Position numbers and translations under genes: made by a program. A DNA stretch of 64,000 nt from the NCBI GenBank assembly GCA_016584495.1, contig WAID01000013.1:2046001-2110000 (forward strand), read 5' to 3'. This stretch comes from Celoporthe dispersa. Lineage: Eukaryota; Ascomycota; Sordariomycetes; Diaporthales; Cryphonectriaceae. The notes under the pieces were generated by a model. That model did no database searches. It had not been told where the DNA came from and saw nothing but the letters and a program-made list of their open reading frames with translations. Of the stretch, positions 1 through 10,830 are shown piece by piece (the stretch's first letter is position 1; each line of letters opens with the position of its first letter).

Positions 1-603
1 CTCGTTCGCCGGTGCCGCCACTATAGTATCATACTGAAATGCCTCGATATTGTAATCTTCAACCTTGTCGGGAACGAAGCTCCCTCCCAGGGACAGCAGC
101 ATCGACAGCATCCCGCCCAGGGGGAACAGCTTGTACAGCACCCAGAGCTCCTTGGCCGGGGCTCCTACCAGGACGCCCACCGTGGGCATGATGGTCAGCA
201 AGGTGCTGGCGCTGGACATGCTTGCGGCTGTCGCGGCTCCCACGCTGTCCAGCGCCACGGAGAGGTTGCCGACACAGAAAGCCTCTGTCCCCGCGTGCCG
301 GATGGTGTATCCACGATCGAGAAGGCTGGCCCAGTTGAGCTTATTTCCGAGGCAGTTGTTGATATCCGCGTAGATATTAGCTTTTTGGTCGTCAGTCGGT
401 TGCTGGTTGGTGAAGACATCATAGTTGGAGGTTGTACTGTTCGCCAGGCTCGTGTAGTCCCCGAAAGCCATCGGCATATTCGACAGCACCATTTGCAGCG
501 CCAATACCAGGCGAGTCGTCGGCTCTGTGATCAGCATCCATGCTCTCTGGTTTGCTGAATTGACAATCGAACGGAAAGCATACGAAGGCGAGAAGGTGGC
601 CAT
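1..603 (-). CDS. Partial hypothetical membrane protein (5' end only)
   Basis: An open frame runs from the ATG at 603-601 leftward to the window edge (201 codons, no stop). The first 120 residues are polar, with several Cys and Asn residues. After about residue 130 come two hydrophobic stretches: one around the motif MSSASTLLTIMPTVGVLVGA, and one around a Leu/Gly-rich segment starting LFPLGGMLSM. They probably span a membrane or form a re-entrant hairpin. The start was chosen because it is the first in-frame ATG and lies about 145 bases downstream of a TATA-like TATAAAA. I do not recognise the family. The C-terminal part lies outside the window. Confidence 0.6.
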   Translation of the reverse strand, partial: MATFSPSYAFRSIVNSANQRAWMLITEPTTRLVLALQMVLSNMPMAFGDYTSLANSTTSNYDVFTNQQPTDDQKANIYADINNCLGNKLNWASLLDRGYTIRHAGTEAFCVGNLSVALDSVGAATAASMSSASTLLTIMPTVGVLVGAPAKELWVLYKLFPLGGMLSMLLSLGGSFVPDKVEDYNIEAFQYDTIVAAPANE

Positions 604-743
604 CGCGTTTGCGTTTGTGTTACTAGTTGTAATTTAGATAAATGTTGCATAATTATCCAGATGTTTGACTTGTTAAGTGTAAGTAAGAAAAGAAAATCCC
701 GAGGGAACACAGCTCGGAGAGGACATAGTTGATAGTCTGCTGC

Positions 744-750
744 TTTTATA
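744..750 (-). promoter_or_regulatory. TATA-like box of the left-edge gene
   Basis: On the minus strand this reads TATAAAA, about 145 bases upstream of the ATG at 603. An AGGGG-type stress-element core (CCCCT on the plus strand) lies just beside it at about 756-760. Position and sequence fit a core promoter; function is inferred. Confidence 0.35.
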
Positions 751-1731
751 AGGCTCCCCTTATGAGGCTTGGCTAATTATGAATATTGAGACCACAGAAA
801 TAAGCTGATCGTGCACATCGTGATGGATGCGACCTGAAGATCGTGTGCTCCAAACTCGGGCTATTTACCTAAAATGATCGCGTGGAGCACCAACAATTCG
901 CACATCCTCCAGTAAAAGCATTAGTCAAGTCTCATCAAGCCTCCAAACAAGTCTAGTCCCGCCTGAATTCCGTGAGAAGGATTCAAGGCTGAAATAAGGT
1001 CCGCGCAGTGAGACGCGGAGGCGAGGTAGTGCCAAAAAGGAGTGATAAGGCTCTGGAAGAGTTTCAGGAGTCGTCCCTTCATACGAGGTAGAATATGAAG
1101 ATGAGCTGGAAAATACGCGATCTACCAGGCTTGGGACAAGCTCTACAGAATCCTTAAAACTTACAATCACTCCCACACTACCAAGGGCTGACTCCTCCAA
1201 AAGTCATAATCTCCGTAAATCTTTTATGGTAGTTACGTTGCGGACGGTGAGACTCAACAGCCCACCTACATGATGGAACTAGAAGGAGTGCCGGACGATA
1301 AATGCGTACCAATAAAGCTCTAGGCCCCTAGAGAGGAACCAGAGGGCATGGGACAATCTCGTGAGAGTAGAGTTTGAGGGATATCCCTAGATAAGTAGGT
1401 CCGGATCCTCGATATGTGTTTGCTGTAACAACAAGACCCTCGAGCTGAGCGTAATGAGAAATTCCGATTGCAAAGCAATTGACTGGCTGAGAAACCATGA
1501 TGTCAGGGTATATCAAACTATTCGTAGACAGATGGGCTGCTCCCCTGAACTGCTATCTCCTGGTAGCCATCCATGAGCATCAGCCCTGTGATTAGATAAT
1601 TGAATAGACGCCGTCGCTGGTGAGAATGCGTGATTTGAGAAAAAGCAATGAGCCCTCGTCCATAAATGTGCCATACATGTACGTGTTAGACAACCGTATG
1701 AGCTACCGCCTACTGTGCGGTCTTCATTTCA
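751..1731. other. Intergenic, no gene seen
   Basis: Only short ORFs occur here, many with non-ATG starts, and none has recognisable protein sequence. The DNA is moderately A+T-rich. It could include the 3' UTR of the Rsm1-like gene ending at 1732. Confidence 0.5.
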
Positions 1732-3462
1732 TCAGTGCGCCTTGTCAGCCGGATCTGCTGTAGACTGCTGCGTCCCCGCCTGGGATGCCTCGACATCCTG
1801 TGCAGTGGAGTGGCTCGTGCCTGGGCGACTCAGCGCACTACCCGGCCGGCTGGCCGTGAACGACTTGCGCAGCTTCCGAGCCCCTTTGGCCGACAACATG
1901 CTCTTGACCCGCCGGAGTCTTGCCCACCTCTCCTTGTCCTTTTCTGCCTCTGCCTTCTCATCTTCCTGGTCCTCTGCCCCGCCGTCCACAATTGCCGACC
2001 CTTCCAGTCCAGGCGTCGAGGCATAAGGGGGAGGCCTGTCCCCTACTCTCGCCCATTATGGACCTCCTGGGCGTCTGCGGGGGTTTGTCTCTTCCAGTCC
2101 CGGCGCGCTTGTTCGGCGTCTCCCGATTCCTCAGATAGGCCTCGTTCTTGAGCACCTGTAACAGCACCTGCCACCCGGCCTTGTCCTCCTCGTCAGCTGC
2201 CAATCTCATCCGCCTCTGGGAGCTCGCATCCGGCGAGACCCGCTGGGCCTCGGCACTCTTCCACGGGCAAAAGAATCTGTGCTCCCTCGCTGGGTCCAGG
2301 TGGTCCATTGGCGCGGGCACCAGCACCTCGTTGGTCTCTGGGTTGATCTCCTTGCTCTTGAACATCCACAACCCTAGCCGGCGGAGACACGTGTGACACG
2401 ATGCGGTGTTGGGCACCGGGCCGATGCGCGGGTTGTCCAGACCCTGCCAGCCGAGCACGGCGAGTGCAAGGGCGACGCGGTTAGGGGATGACGGCGAGGA
2501 ACTTGAGGGGGGGAGGCGGCGGGGTGGTGAAGAAATCAGGCGGGAGCTTTGACATGGTGGCATCGATGTTGAGCCCCTCGGGGAGCCGCAGGTTGAACTC
2601 GTAGGGGAGGAAGGCATTCCGGGAACAGAGCTCGTCGTAGCGTTTCCGCAGGTCCTGTATGGCGTTTTGTCGGTTCGATAGGGGGGAGGCGCAGGAGGGA
2701 GTCGTCGCACCCACGCTTCCGCCAAAGGCAGTCCTCCTGGTGCGAGGTGACGATCAGCTCGACATACTTTTGCACCAGCGCGTCCTCGATCTCCGACGGC
2801 ACGAGCACCGTGACTTCTTTCCCGTCGGCCGACTTCTTGTTGAGCCGCACTACGAGCTCCTTGTTGCAGAGCGTGCACCGAACGCGCTCCTTCCCGTTAC
2901 ATATCCAGCCTTGTTTGGCCCACTGCACCTCGTTGACGAGATCCGGCTTGGGCGTCCAGTCTGTCAGCTCCTGGAAGCTGACCAGGCGCCTGAGGAGCTC
3001 GCCTCGGTCGCCTGGGCAGTATTTAGGCTTGAAGAACTCCTTCTTCTCGTCCTTGCCGCTCCATTTCCTCAGCACGATGTTTGATATGGTCGTCTGGCTG
3101 CCATTCGTGGTGGCGGGCGCGCCGGGTGTGGACGCACCAAAGCTGTTCTTCGAGGGCGTCGAGTCTGGCAGACCGAGCCGTCGACGCTTTATGACGAGGT
3201 CGGCGTCGGTCGAGGTGGTCGATCGTGGCAATGACGAGACCGTGTGCCGCAGCGACATCGGGTCTGCGCCGGGTGTTTGGCTGGGGGAGGAGGCTGAGCT
3301 GACGGTTCCGGTCGAGTATCGGTTTGGAGGAGGCGTCGAGGGTGTTGCTGCAGAATCGAGGTCGCGCGCGGTGGAATCAAAGGTTGCTGATGATGATGTT
3401 GCTGGCCTGCTGCCAAAGCCGTTCAGCAGGGCGTTGAGTTTGCGTTTCTTTATGAAATCCAT
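1732..3462 (-). CDS. rsm1: Rsm1/NIPA-like C3HC zinc-finger protein, three single-base frameshifts
   Basis: The family (zf-C3HC plus the Rsm1 C-terminal domain) comprises nuclear proteins linked to mRNA export in yeasts and to the NIPA F-box-like protein in animals. The protein starts MDFIKKRKLNALL at 3462, followed by a Ser/Thr/Pro-rich region. The zinc-binding region has a C-x2-C pair (RCTLCNKEL) and the H-x3-C motif HQEDCLWRKRGC. The C-terminal Rsm1 part contains SCHTCLRRLGLWMFKSK and REHRFFCPWK. It ends with a basic helix, RLRRVKSMLSAKGARKLRKS. The frame breaks at a G6 run (2681-2686), a G7 run (2507-2513) and a G5 run (2027-2031). Dropping one base from each gives 575 codons plus stop without an intron. 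Assignment is firm; intactness is uncertain. Confidence 0.82.
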
Positions 3463-5094
3463 GTTTGCCGGCTCTGTTGGGCGGTCCCCTGGGCAACTAA
3501 CACTGCAATATGCTGCGTTGTAGCGATGGGGGGGGGGGGGAGAGCGGATTTGTGGTTGGGATCGAAATGCTGGGGTGGGCCTGGATTGTGGTGGGTGCCA
3601 TTCAGCGGCTGCTGCTTGTAGTGTGTTCTGTGTTGCCGCTGTGATAGGCGCTGCGCTAGCCTCTAATTTATGCAACAACAAAGCAGCAGACAAAAAGGCA
3701 GTCTTCCTATTCAGGGAGGTACCAACCAGAAAACTGCCAAACGTCGTGATCTGCTACTGTGGATGACAGGCGTCTAGAGATTGGTACAAAAAAAAAGGTA
3801 GTCTGAGATTCGAGCTGAAGTTGGGCCTTGTTTGCAGCGCTAAGACGAGCAATCAGCAGAGGACGTACAGGCCAAATTACCGGCTTGCTAAGTAGTAGAC
3901 TTGCCAACACCGGTCATAGTGTCTACTTCTGAAGCAGACATATCATCCAATGCTTTTTATGCTGCTTGTCTAGTAAACCTCACCAGGCCAGTGAAATGGT
4001 GGCGAGGGAGTGAGGATATGATTGTTCAGATTGAGTTCAACTACATCTTTCTGCATTAGAACCTCAATTCCTCCTTGAAAAGTATGTGAGAATACCTTTG
4101 TCTATCCGTAGCAGAATCTCGATTGCTTCTTGCAAGTGTATAACAAGTCTTAATAACGTGTTCAGGATGGTAGGATCCGGCCGAGGTTTGAAGATTTGGG
4201 GATTGGCATCGATATAGGACTTGATGGCGGGACTTTGAGCAGCAGTTGGATCGGTGGTGAAGGATATTGGACTGGTGTCCGAAATCGCCAGAAACGGTAG
4301 ATCTGGCCATTTTTTCGAGAGTTTGTAGCATATATTGTCATGTGTTCTGTCAAGCGGGAATGAATGCAGACCTTCTTCAATACAGAAAAGCGCTGAGTTC
4401 TGTTAATGTTCGTGCGTGAGTGTGCGCTAGCTATGAGGTTACTCGTGATAAATCTAAATACTATATATGCGAGGCAGGAGCAACTTCCCAACGGGAAATC
4501 GTACATAGAACACAGCACCAGTACAAGCGCTCCTTTCAAAATGCCATAGAGACCAGTGTAGGCAGCTCTACCTCGAGGGCTCGTTGCCCGAGGTTTGGAC
4601 TTTCCTTTTGTCTCCAAACCTCGCGATAAGCCAGCGTAGTCGAAACGTTTTCAGAGGTTGACAGCAATCCCTAGCCGCCTCTATGCTCGCACCATGGACG
4701 ACGAAGACGTCTCAACGATGAATTAACCTAAACAACACTACCCAGACCTGCTTGACCGTAGTAGACCACGCGTCCGAGTTTCCTTGCTCTCTGACCACTG
4801 AAATTAGTAGGCTCATCCACCAACAAACACACAAGCAAGAGCCCGACTAGATTTGTCCTAGGCGTCTCTGTTTTCTCAATATGACTGATATATTAGCGAG
4901 ATTCACTAGGACGGAGACCACTGCACGTCCACTGTAGCCAAACCCTGGCCCCGCATAAGGGTGACCCAGCCATCCAATAGCGCCGACAAATTTTTCCGTT
5001 ATCCACTACGGCCTAGCCGCGTTTGATTTGATTTATATATTGTCAACTGAACACCTTCCCACAAGCAAATCGGAACATATTCGATCTGAAAAGT
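3463..5094. other. Intergenic, no protein gene seen
   Basis: The part near 3520-3540 holds a G-run just upstream of the Rsm1-like start and is probably its promoter and 5' UTR. From 3775 to 5090 the sequence is A+T-richer, and its ORFs either lack an ATG or show no conserved sequence. Degenerate transposon DNA is possible but no terminal repeats were seen. Confidence 0.4.
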
Positions 5095-5190
5095 TCGGGT
5101 ATGGTGTAGCGGTAACATCCATGACTCTCATCGCCGTCCAAGACGAGTGATTGATCTCATGAGCCCGGGGTTCGACTCCCCGTATCCGAG
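5095..5190 (+). tRNA. tRNA-Glu (anticodon CTC) with a 25-base intron
   Basis: The acceptor arm TCGGGTA (5095-5101) pairs with TATCCGA (5183-5189), with one G-T pair, and G5190 is the discriminator. The D stem is GTGT (5104-5107) with ACAT (5115-5118). The anticodon stem is CATGA (5120-5124) with TCATG (5157-5161). The loop holds CTC at 5127-5129, which decodes GAG. An intron at 5131-5155 sits one base 3' of the anticodon, after A37, the canonical nuclear tRNA intron position. The T arm is CGGGG-TTCGACT-CCCCG (5166-5182). The A box (TGGTGTAGCGG) and B box (GGTTCGACTCC) are intact. Confidence 0.93.
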
Positions 5191-5195
5191 GATGA

Positions 5196-5202
5196 TTTTT
5201 TT
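5196..5202 (+). terminator. Pol III T-run terminator of tRNA-Glu
   Basis: A run of seven T lies six bases past the mature 3' end, as expected for RNA polymerase III termination. Confidence 0.8.
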
Positions 5203-5525
5203 GTAAATTATAGAACCTCTCTTTTTTTTTTTTTTCCTTTTCACTTTTATTTATTTATTCACCCCCTTCTTACTTCTAGCCAATTAACGTGTCAACAATC
5301 AAAATCATGCACCCGGCGACTCTGTGTACCTGATTTTTTTTGGGGGGGTGTCCTGAAATTTTAATTACTAACTCGTTATGCACACAACAGAAATGGATCT
5401 CTCCAGCCAGTGGTCGCAGTAGTAGGAGTATCAGGATCTGAACTTTTAATTCAATTTAATATCTGAGACGCTCTTTCTTCTCTCAGATGCCATTTTTGTT
5501 CGTGCCATCTGCGGCTACGCTACCT
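5203..5525. other. Short intergenic stretch between tRNA-Glu and HAL2
   Basis: It contains T- and G-runs and no gene. It probably includes the 3' UTR of the nucleotidase gene ending at 5526. Confidence 0.5.
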
Positions 5526-6590
5526 CTATTTGGGACCCAGAACCTCTTGCACGGCCTTCAGCACCTGGTCATGGTAAGGCGCCGGGGCGGCCACCACGCC
5601 CTTGTTCGCCGACAACGTCCGGCCCAGGCTGAAGTCGAGCCTCTTGCCGTTGACATCCGTGACCTGGCCACCGGCCTCTCGCACGATCAGGTCGCCGGCG
5701 GCGTGGTCCCAGATCTTCTCCACGTAGGTCTTGCTCGTCGGCAGGCGCAGGTAGATGTCTCCGGCGCCGCGGGCGATGGAGGCGTACTTGGCCTGGGAGT
5801 CCATGCGCACGCTGGGGCTGTTGATGCCGAGCTTCTGGGCGATGAGGGCTGCCTCGCCCTGGGAGCTGTGGCCTGCCTCGACGCTCTCGCAGAACTTGGC
5901 CTCGGACATGGCCTGGATGGGCTTCATGGCGATCTTCTGGCCCTCCTGGAGGGCGCCGGTGCTGAAGGGGCGGCTCGTCGCGCCCTGGCCCTGCACGGCG
6001 GAGAAGACGACGCCGTGGCCCTCGTCGGTGGCGTTGGAGCCGATGTCGACGGTGAGCGGCGCCGCGTCGTCGATGGGCAGGTTGGGGCAGCCGAGCACGC
6101 CCACCTTGACGTCGCCGTCGACCATCAGGCCCAGGCACACGGCGTACTGCCCGCCGCGCAGGAAGCCCTTGGTGCCGTCGATGGGGTCGATGGCCCATAT
6201 GCGGCCCTTGGCGCCGCCCTTGCTGTTGCCGTTGTCGAGCAGGTCCAGCATGGCCTCTACGTCCTTGACCGCCCCGCCGAGCGTCTCCTCCGCCGCCGCG
6301 TCGTCCAGCTTGGTCGTGCTGACCAGGTCCCAGACGATCTGCTTGAGGTTGGCGTCGCCACGAAGCCGCTCCGCCTCCTCCTCGGCGACGATCTCGTCAT
6401 CCGGGAAGTTGGCCTTGAGAGCGCTGATGATGAGAATCTGGGCGCCAAAGTCGCCGATCGTCACGGGGGACTTGTCGTCCTTGGAGACGGTGCCCTTGGC
6501 ACGCTCGTGGAAGACGCGCTTGGTCAGGATGGTGGCGCGCTGGACGGCCAGCTGGGCGACCTCGAGCTCCTTGGCGTAGGTGTTGGCCAT
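5526..6590 (-). CDS. HAL2: 3'(2'),5'-bisphosphate nucleotidase (HAL2/MET22 type)
   Basis: This Mg-dependent, Li/Na-sensitive enzyme converts 3'-phosphoadenosine 5'-phosphate to AMP and so supports sulfate assimilation and salt tolerance. The single frame of 354 residues matches the family length. Metal-site motifs of the inositol-monophosphatase fold are all present: GDFGAQ with Asp47, the acidic EIVAEEE around residue 70, DPIDGT at 135-140, and WDHAAGD at 294-300. The ATG at 6590 opens a conserved-looking start (MANTYAKELEVAQLAVQRA). Directly upstream (6631-7038, same strand) is a frame with a hydrophobic leader, which might be a 5' exon joined across an intron ending AG right before this ATG. 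That is unproven. The gene uses strongly GC3-biased codons and has no frameshift. Confidence 0.93.
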   Translation of the reverse strand: MANTYAKELEVAQLAVQRATILTKRVFHERAKGTVSKDDKSPVTIGDFGAQILIISALKANFPDDEIVAEEEAERLRGDANLKQIVWDLVSTTKLDDAAAEETLGGAVKDVEAMLDLLDNGNSKGGAKGRIWAIDPIDGTKGFLRGGQYAVCLGLMVDGDVKVGVLGCPNLPIDDAAPLTVDIGSNATDEGHGVVFSAVQGQGATSRPFSTGALQEGQKIAMKPIQAMSEAKFCESVEAGHSSQGEAALIAQKLGINSPSVRMDSQAKYASIARGAGDIYLRLPTSKTYVEKIWDHAAGDLIVREAGGQVTDVNGKRLDFSLGRTLSANKGVVAAPAPYHDQVLKAVQEVLGPK

Positions 6591-7758
6591 CTTTTTTTTG
6601 GATTTTTTGAGCTCTCGTAAGTGAGTGAATTTATCGTGGCTGGGAGGTCAGGTGGCAAGGGAAAGGGAGGAGCAGGCAATCGGTGATAGCAGATAGTAGA
6701 AGAAAGGAGGGAAGTGATGTCAAAGTCAGAGCCTTATGTATCACCGTTTCGCTGCTCACCTTGTCAGGAGTAGTAGTGGTATGATGATGTCTGTCAAGGT
6801 GATTCTGGCCGACAGCTGTTGTTTGGTAATGGAGGGGTAAAATGCCCCTCAGTGCCCCTGAATCAGCTCCAAGATTTATACGTGGGCCTGATGACGACGT
6901 TCGGGTCCCGAAGTGGTGGAACAGCGCAGACAGCCGCGGCGCCGCTCTGGACAACAGGATAGCCACTGTGACTGTGACAAGGAGATACAGCAGGAAGTTG
7001 AAGCGTCCGTGAGCCCGTCGTGGATGTTCCGTGACCATTTGCGAGCCTGCGAGTCCTTTTCAATGGAGGTTTGGGGGTGTGTTGGGTGGCTCCAAGGTGA
7101 GTGTCTTGGAAAAAGTGGCTCTGGAACGTGGGGTATTTCTTAGTTACCCGCATTTTCATTGGAAAGCCTACACCTGCAGTTTCTTCTACTGCGGCATGTC
7201 AGTCTTGGTGTGTAAATTACCCGAGAGGATAGAGGTACTCATTGTGGAAGCATTGGTCACTGAATACGAGACCATGAACCTTGAGAATTGATTAATACTA
7301 CCATCGTATTCTTAATTATGTCGCTCAAGTCTGCACATAGAAAGCCTTTAGGACACATGAATGCGTCAGAATACATCGGGTGTTCATGCAGGCTAGATAA
7401 TGCCGTGCATCGAGACCACGCACACGGGTGAACGGGGTCGTTAAGTATCCGGCCTGCATGTCACTGTAACACCGTCAGGCCGTTTTACGGACATCCGCAG
7501 CCAGTTAGTGCCGTCCCTTGGGATACCTCGAAACCGTACCCAGAGGGTTTGTGATTTGGGTCGTCCAATTGTGTAGTACTGTACACGTCGTAACAACTTT
7601 TCCCAGAGGGCCAGAAAGGCAAGCCAGATATGTACACAGGTACATAAAACCCCAGCCTGCTGCCTGCTGCTATATACTGATACTCCAAACCTCCGAATAC
7701 CCCAGTGATGATGCTCTCTCTTCGTCTCCCAACCACCACGGTGCCGGCCGCACGGCGC
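6591..7758. other. Upstream region of HAL2; possible leader exon, no other gene seen
   Basis: The minus-strand frame at 6631-7038 (from an ATG at 7038) encodes one likely membrane-spanning or targeting segment (FNFLLYLLVTVTVAILLSRA) followed by low-complexity sequence. It may be an N-terminal extension of HAL2 or 5' UTR. The rest (7039-7758) has no recognisable coding sequence and includes the 3' side of the L6 gene. Confidence 0.4.
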
Positions 7759-8677
7759 TTATTTGATCTTCTTCTGCTTCAGCTTGATCGTCTCATCGTT
7801 CACAAAGATGCCCTTGCCTTTATAGGGCTCCGGCACACGCCACCTCCGTATCTCAGCCGCAAACTGCATCACCTGCTCCCGGTTGATACCCTCTAGCAGG
7901 ATCCTGGTGGGCTGTGGCGTCGAGGCCTTGATGCCCGTCGGCACGCCCAGATCGACCGGATGCGAGAAACCGAGGCGCAGGCAGACGAAGTCCTGGCCTG
8001 GGTACTCCTCGAGCTCGGGTCGCTTGTCGATAGAGGCACGGTATCCGATACCCACGAGACGGAGCACGGCGGTGTGTCCTTCTGATACGCCAATTATGTA
8101 GCGCTGGATGTAGGCCCATGTTGTGCCTGCGGGAAACAGGGCATCGTCAGCGATCATGTGTGCTTTGTTTCCATCGAGAGGAGTTTTGTGGAAGAACAGG
8201 TAAAAATACGCACCCCACATCGCCTTCTGCTGCTTCTCGGTCCTGTCTTCGATGCCGATAACCAACCTCCTCGCCTCTGGGTCATGGTCAAGTTTTAAGA
8301 ACATGGGAACATTGAGGTCGAGTTTGCCTGTTGAGTCGCAGCTCTCGTCAGCCCGAGCATCCAACACCAGATTGTAGTCCCCATGTGCGCTGCGCGTGGG
8401 TCAGAAACTTACCCAGCGGCCCCGCGACCGACACCGTCCTCCTCGGCGTCTGCTTATACGTCGTGTAGTCCCTGATTATGTACGGTTCGCCGATCGTCAG
8501 CTCAACGCCGGGCGGTATCGAAATGGGCGTGCGGCCGAGCTTGGACTGGCGCGAGGTCGACGCGGAGAATTGTCTTCGGGAGGCCGGTGCGCTGGCGAGC
8601 GCGGGGACGAGGAAGGCCGGGAGTGTTGCTATCGGCGAGCTGCATAGTGCAGCCCTCGATGCGCTTGGGGCGAGCAT
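7759..8677 (-). CDS. MRPL6: Mitochondrial large-subunit ribosomal protein L6 (uL6m)
   Basis: A structural protein of the mitoribosomal large subunit. Three exons join in frame: 8413-8677, 8214-8327 and 7759-8126, 248 residues. The 85-base intron uses GTAAG...CAG and the 87-base intron uses GTGCG...CAG. Residues 1 to about 45 are Ala/Ser/Arg-rich without acids (MLAPSASRAALCSSP), a likely mitochondrial presequence. Then come the L6 signatures GRTPISIPPGVELTIGEPY and, in the second L6 fold, VLRLVGIGYRASID with LGFSHPVDLGVPTGI and GINREQVMQFAAEIRRWRVPEPYKGKGI. The C-terminus is Lys-rich (LKQKKIK). The ATG at 8677 was chosen because it begins the presequence; upstream codons look like UTR. Confidence 0.93.
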
Positions 8678-10830
8678 GGTGGGAGGAGCTGTGGCGGGTG
8701 AGGGCAGTCTTCTTAGACTGGCTACATTGGGCGTGGGTGTTGTGGGTTGCTGCGATTTGTACGAAGCTCGAAAATTGACGGAGCATAGATTACATAAGCC
8801 ATGAGTCGGTGACCCGGGGTGACTGCGCACCGACAACAAGGTATGTGTATTACATAATCTCACAGTTGGATTTCAGCGCCTCTGCCTCTCTACCGCGTCC
8901 CACTGAAACGGTGCCGTCACCATCATGAGGCTACAACAATCCCGAGTAGATGTTGTCGAGGTCATACAGGAAATATGAACAATATTATCTACCGGATACT
9001 CAGCTAGTATCATATTCTGGCTTCAAATACCTACCAATTCAACGCTCACTGAGCCACTCGGACACTTTCTTCAACATCTTGCTATGATCCGCCGTAAGGC
9101 GAAGACTGCTTAAATTTTCTCGACCACTCAATTTCACTCAAGCTACAAAAGTGCCCTCCTTGAGATGAGCCAGGTCTACGGAGTCCATGACATATTATCA
9201 CATACCACTAGGTTAATTCTTGACAGGAGCCTCTGAAGGTAGAAAGAAAGCCCCTCGTTACAGCCTCCACCGCCTCAAGCTCCCGAGAAGGGGGGAGGGA
9301 GGGGAAGGAAGAAGGAGAAGACACAGACAACCTACCCCAGCTCGCGTATCGGAACTTTTCGCTCTTTGTCTTATGCAGCTCAAACCACGCCCTATATGAT
9401 ATTTGTCCATACTTCACATGTCGCATTGGCAGCCCCTGCCTCCGCCTAGGGCATTTGTTCCATTGTTGGCACCGATCAGCTCAGTCTCAGCCAATCTGAT
9501 GACTGAGTCGCTCAGCCTTGCCGCTTGGGAGACGTCGGATGTGAAATTCGAGCATGCCGAGGCCACCAATCTAAACCAGGGGATGCATGTATCATGCCTC
9601 TGCGAACCGTGCCTCTAGCCGGAGCTTAGGCAAGGCTAAGAGGTGCCGTTTCTTTCCCTCTACTTCAGTCAACAAAATAACCTCTCTTATAGCTCCAACG
9701 ACCCGCTCCCTTGATATTTCTTGTGTCAAGCCTGATGTTTGCGACAGCGAACTGCACTGTCCGATTCGGGCTACTTGCCACGCAGCATTGTATATGCGGT
9801 AGTCCCATCCCGCTCGCCGTCGAGCTGCTTCTGTACCAGCTCGAGGTTGTTGCCGTGTGATCTCTCCCTTTACGAGTTGCGGAGGTCGAATGAGTCCTCA
9901 AGAAACAGCGCTTGGCGCTACAATCCTTGATAACCAGGACTCAGGAGTTGGACTTCTGGATTACCTTTCCAGTACGATACGATATTTGCTGGCTGGACCT
10001 ATTATGATTGTCAATTTTCATACGTTTCTCACACGCCGATACCATTAGCACATGTAAACTTTACCATTTACAATCTTTATTTGTGGTGATGCAGATGGAA
10101 TTGATGTGTTTGTCCAAAATGCTGATTTTGAGGGCCTAATCAACATTTCCTCATTGGTTGGGGGACATATTGCCTGATTCCTGCAGGTATTAACCCCCAA
10201 AGGTTACATCTCTCTTAAGAGGCAGGTGATCAGCCATCTTGCATATTGAAATGGCTCTTGGTGTGTTTGCAATTTCTACAAGGCAATTCATGCACTCACA
10301 ACATCCACCTAGTGGTGCTTGTTTTGTATGCCGTGAGTCACTCCTTAGGTTGATGGTTGGTCATTGGAGGTAATTTCGGAACTGGAACTCAGCCAGTCTT
10401 CTGATAGTCTATATGATATCCTTTGAGTCGTAATGTTGCTGTTTTGTCTCTCTTTCTTCTTTTTTGTGGGCTTTTTATTTGATTTTTATTTATTTTTAAT
10501 TTTTCTAGCGACACTGTTGGACTCCCTATTCTGTAGAGGTCTATTTCGATGATTTACCTAGAGGGCAGGAACGATGGTTGTCAAGCTTGCGCACCTTCCA
10601 TTAACGAAATTTCTACCAAATTTCTTCTGCGATCTCTCTCCTCTCACCCTTTCTTTCTGCTTGAACCCATTTCTAGAGCCAATCCTCAGACACACAAACC
10701 ATCTCTTTGTTGCCAGCCCATTCATGCAATCACTCAATCTGGTCTGACCTCGCCCTCCTTCCCTCAATCTACCTCGGACGCACAGCTCCCTCCTACGTCC
10801 TCGGCAGCTTGACGGCTCCTTGAAACCATC
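8678..10830. other. Gene-free intergenic stretch
   Basis: Over 2 kb with only short ORFs. From about 10080 the DNA turns A+T-rich with T-rich tracts (10440-10510), then CT-rich near 10620-10800, just upstream of the next ATG at 10831. The latter fits the 5' leader of the KAR5-like gene. No repeats with clear ends were seen. Confidence 0.45.

Noticed and set aside
4162..4617. 151-codon frame on the minus strand in A+T-rich DNA
   Set aside because: It begins with TTG, has no promoter or family signal and ends in non-coding-looking sequence.
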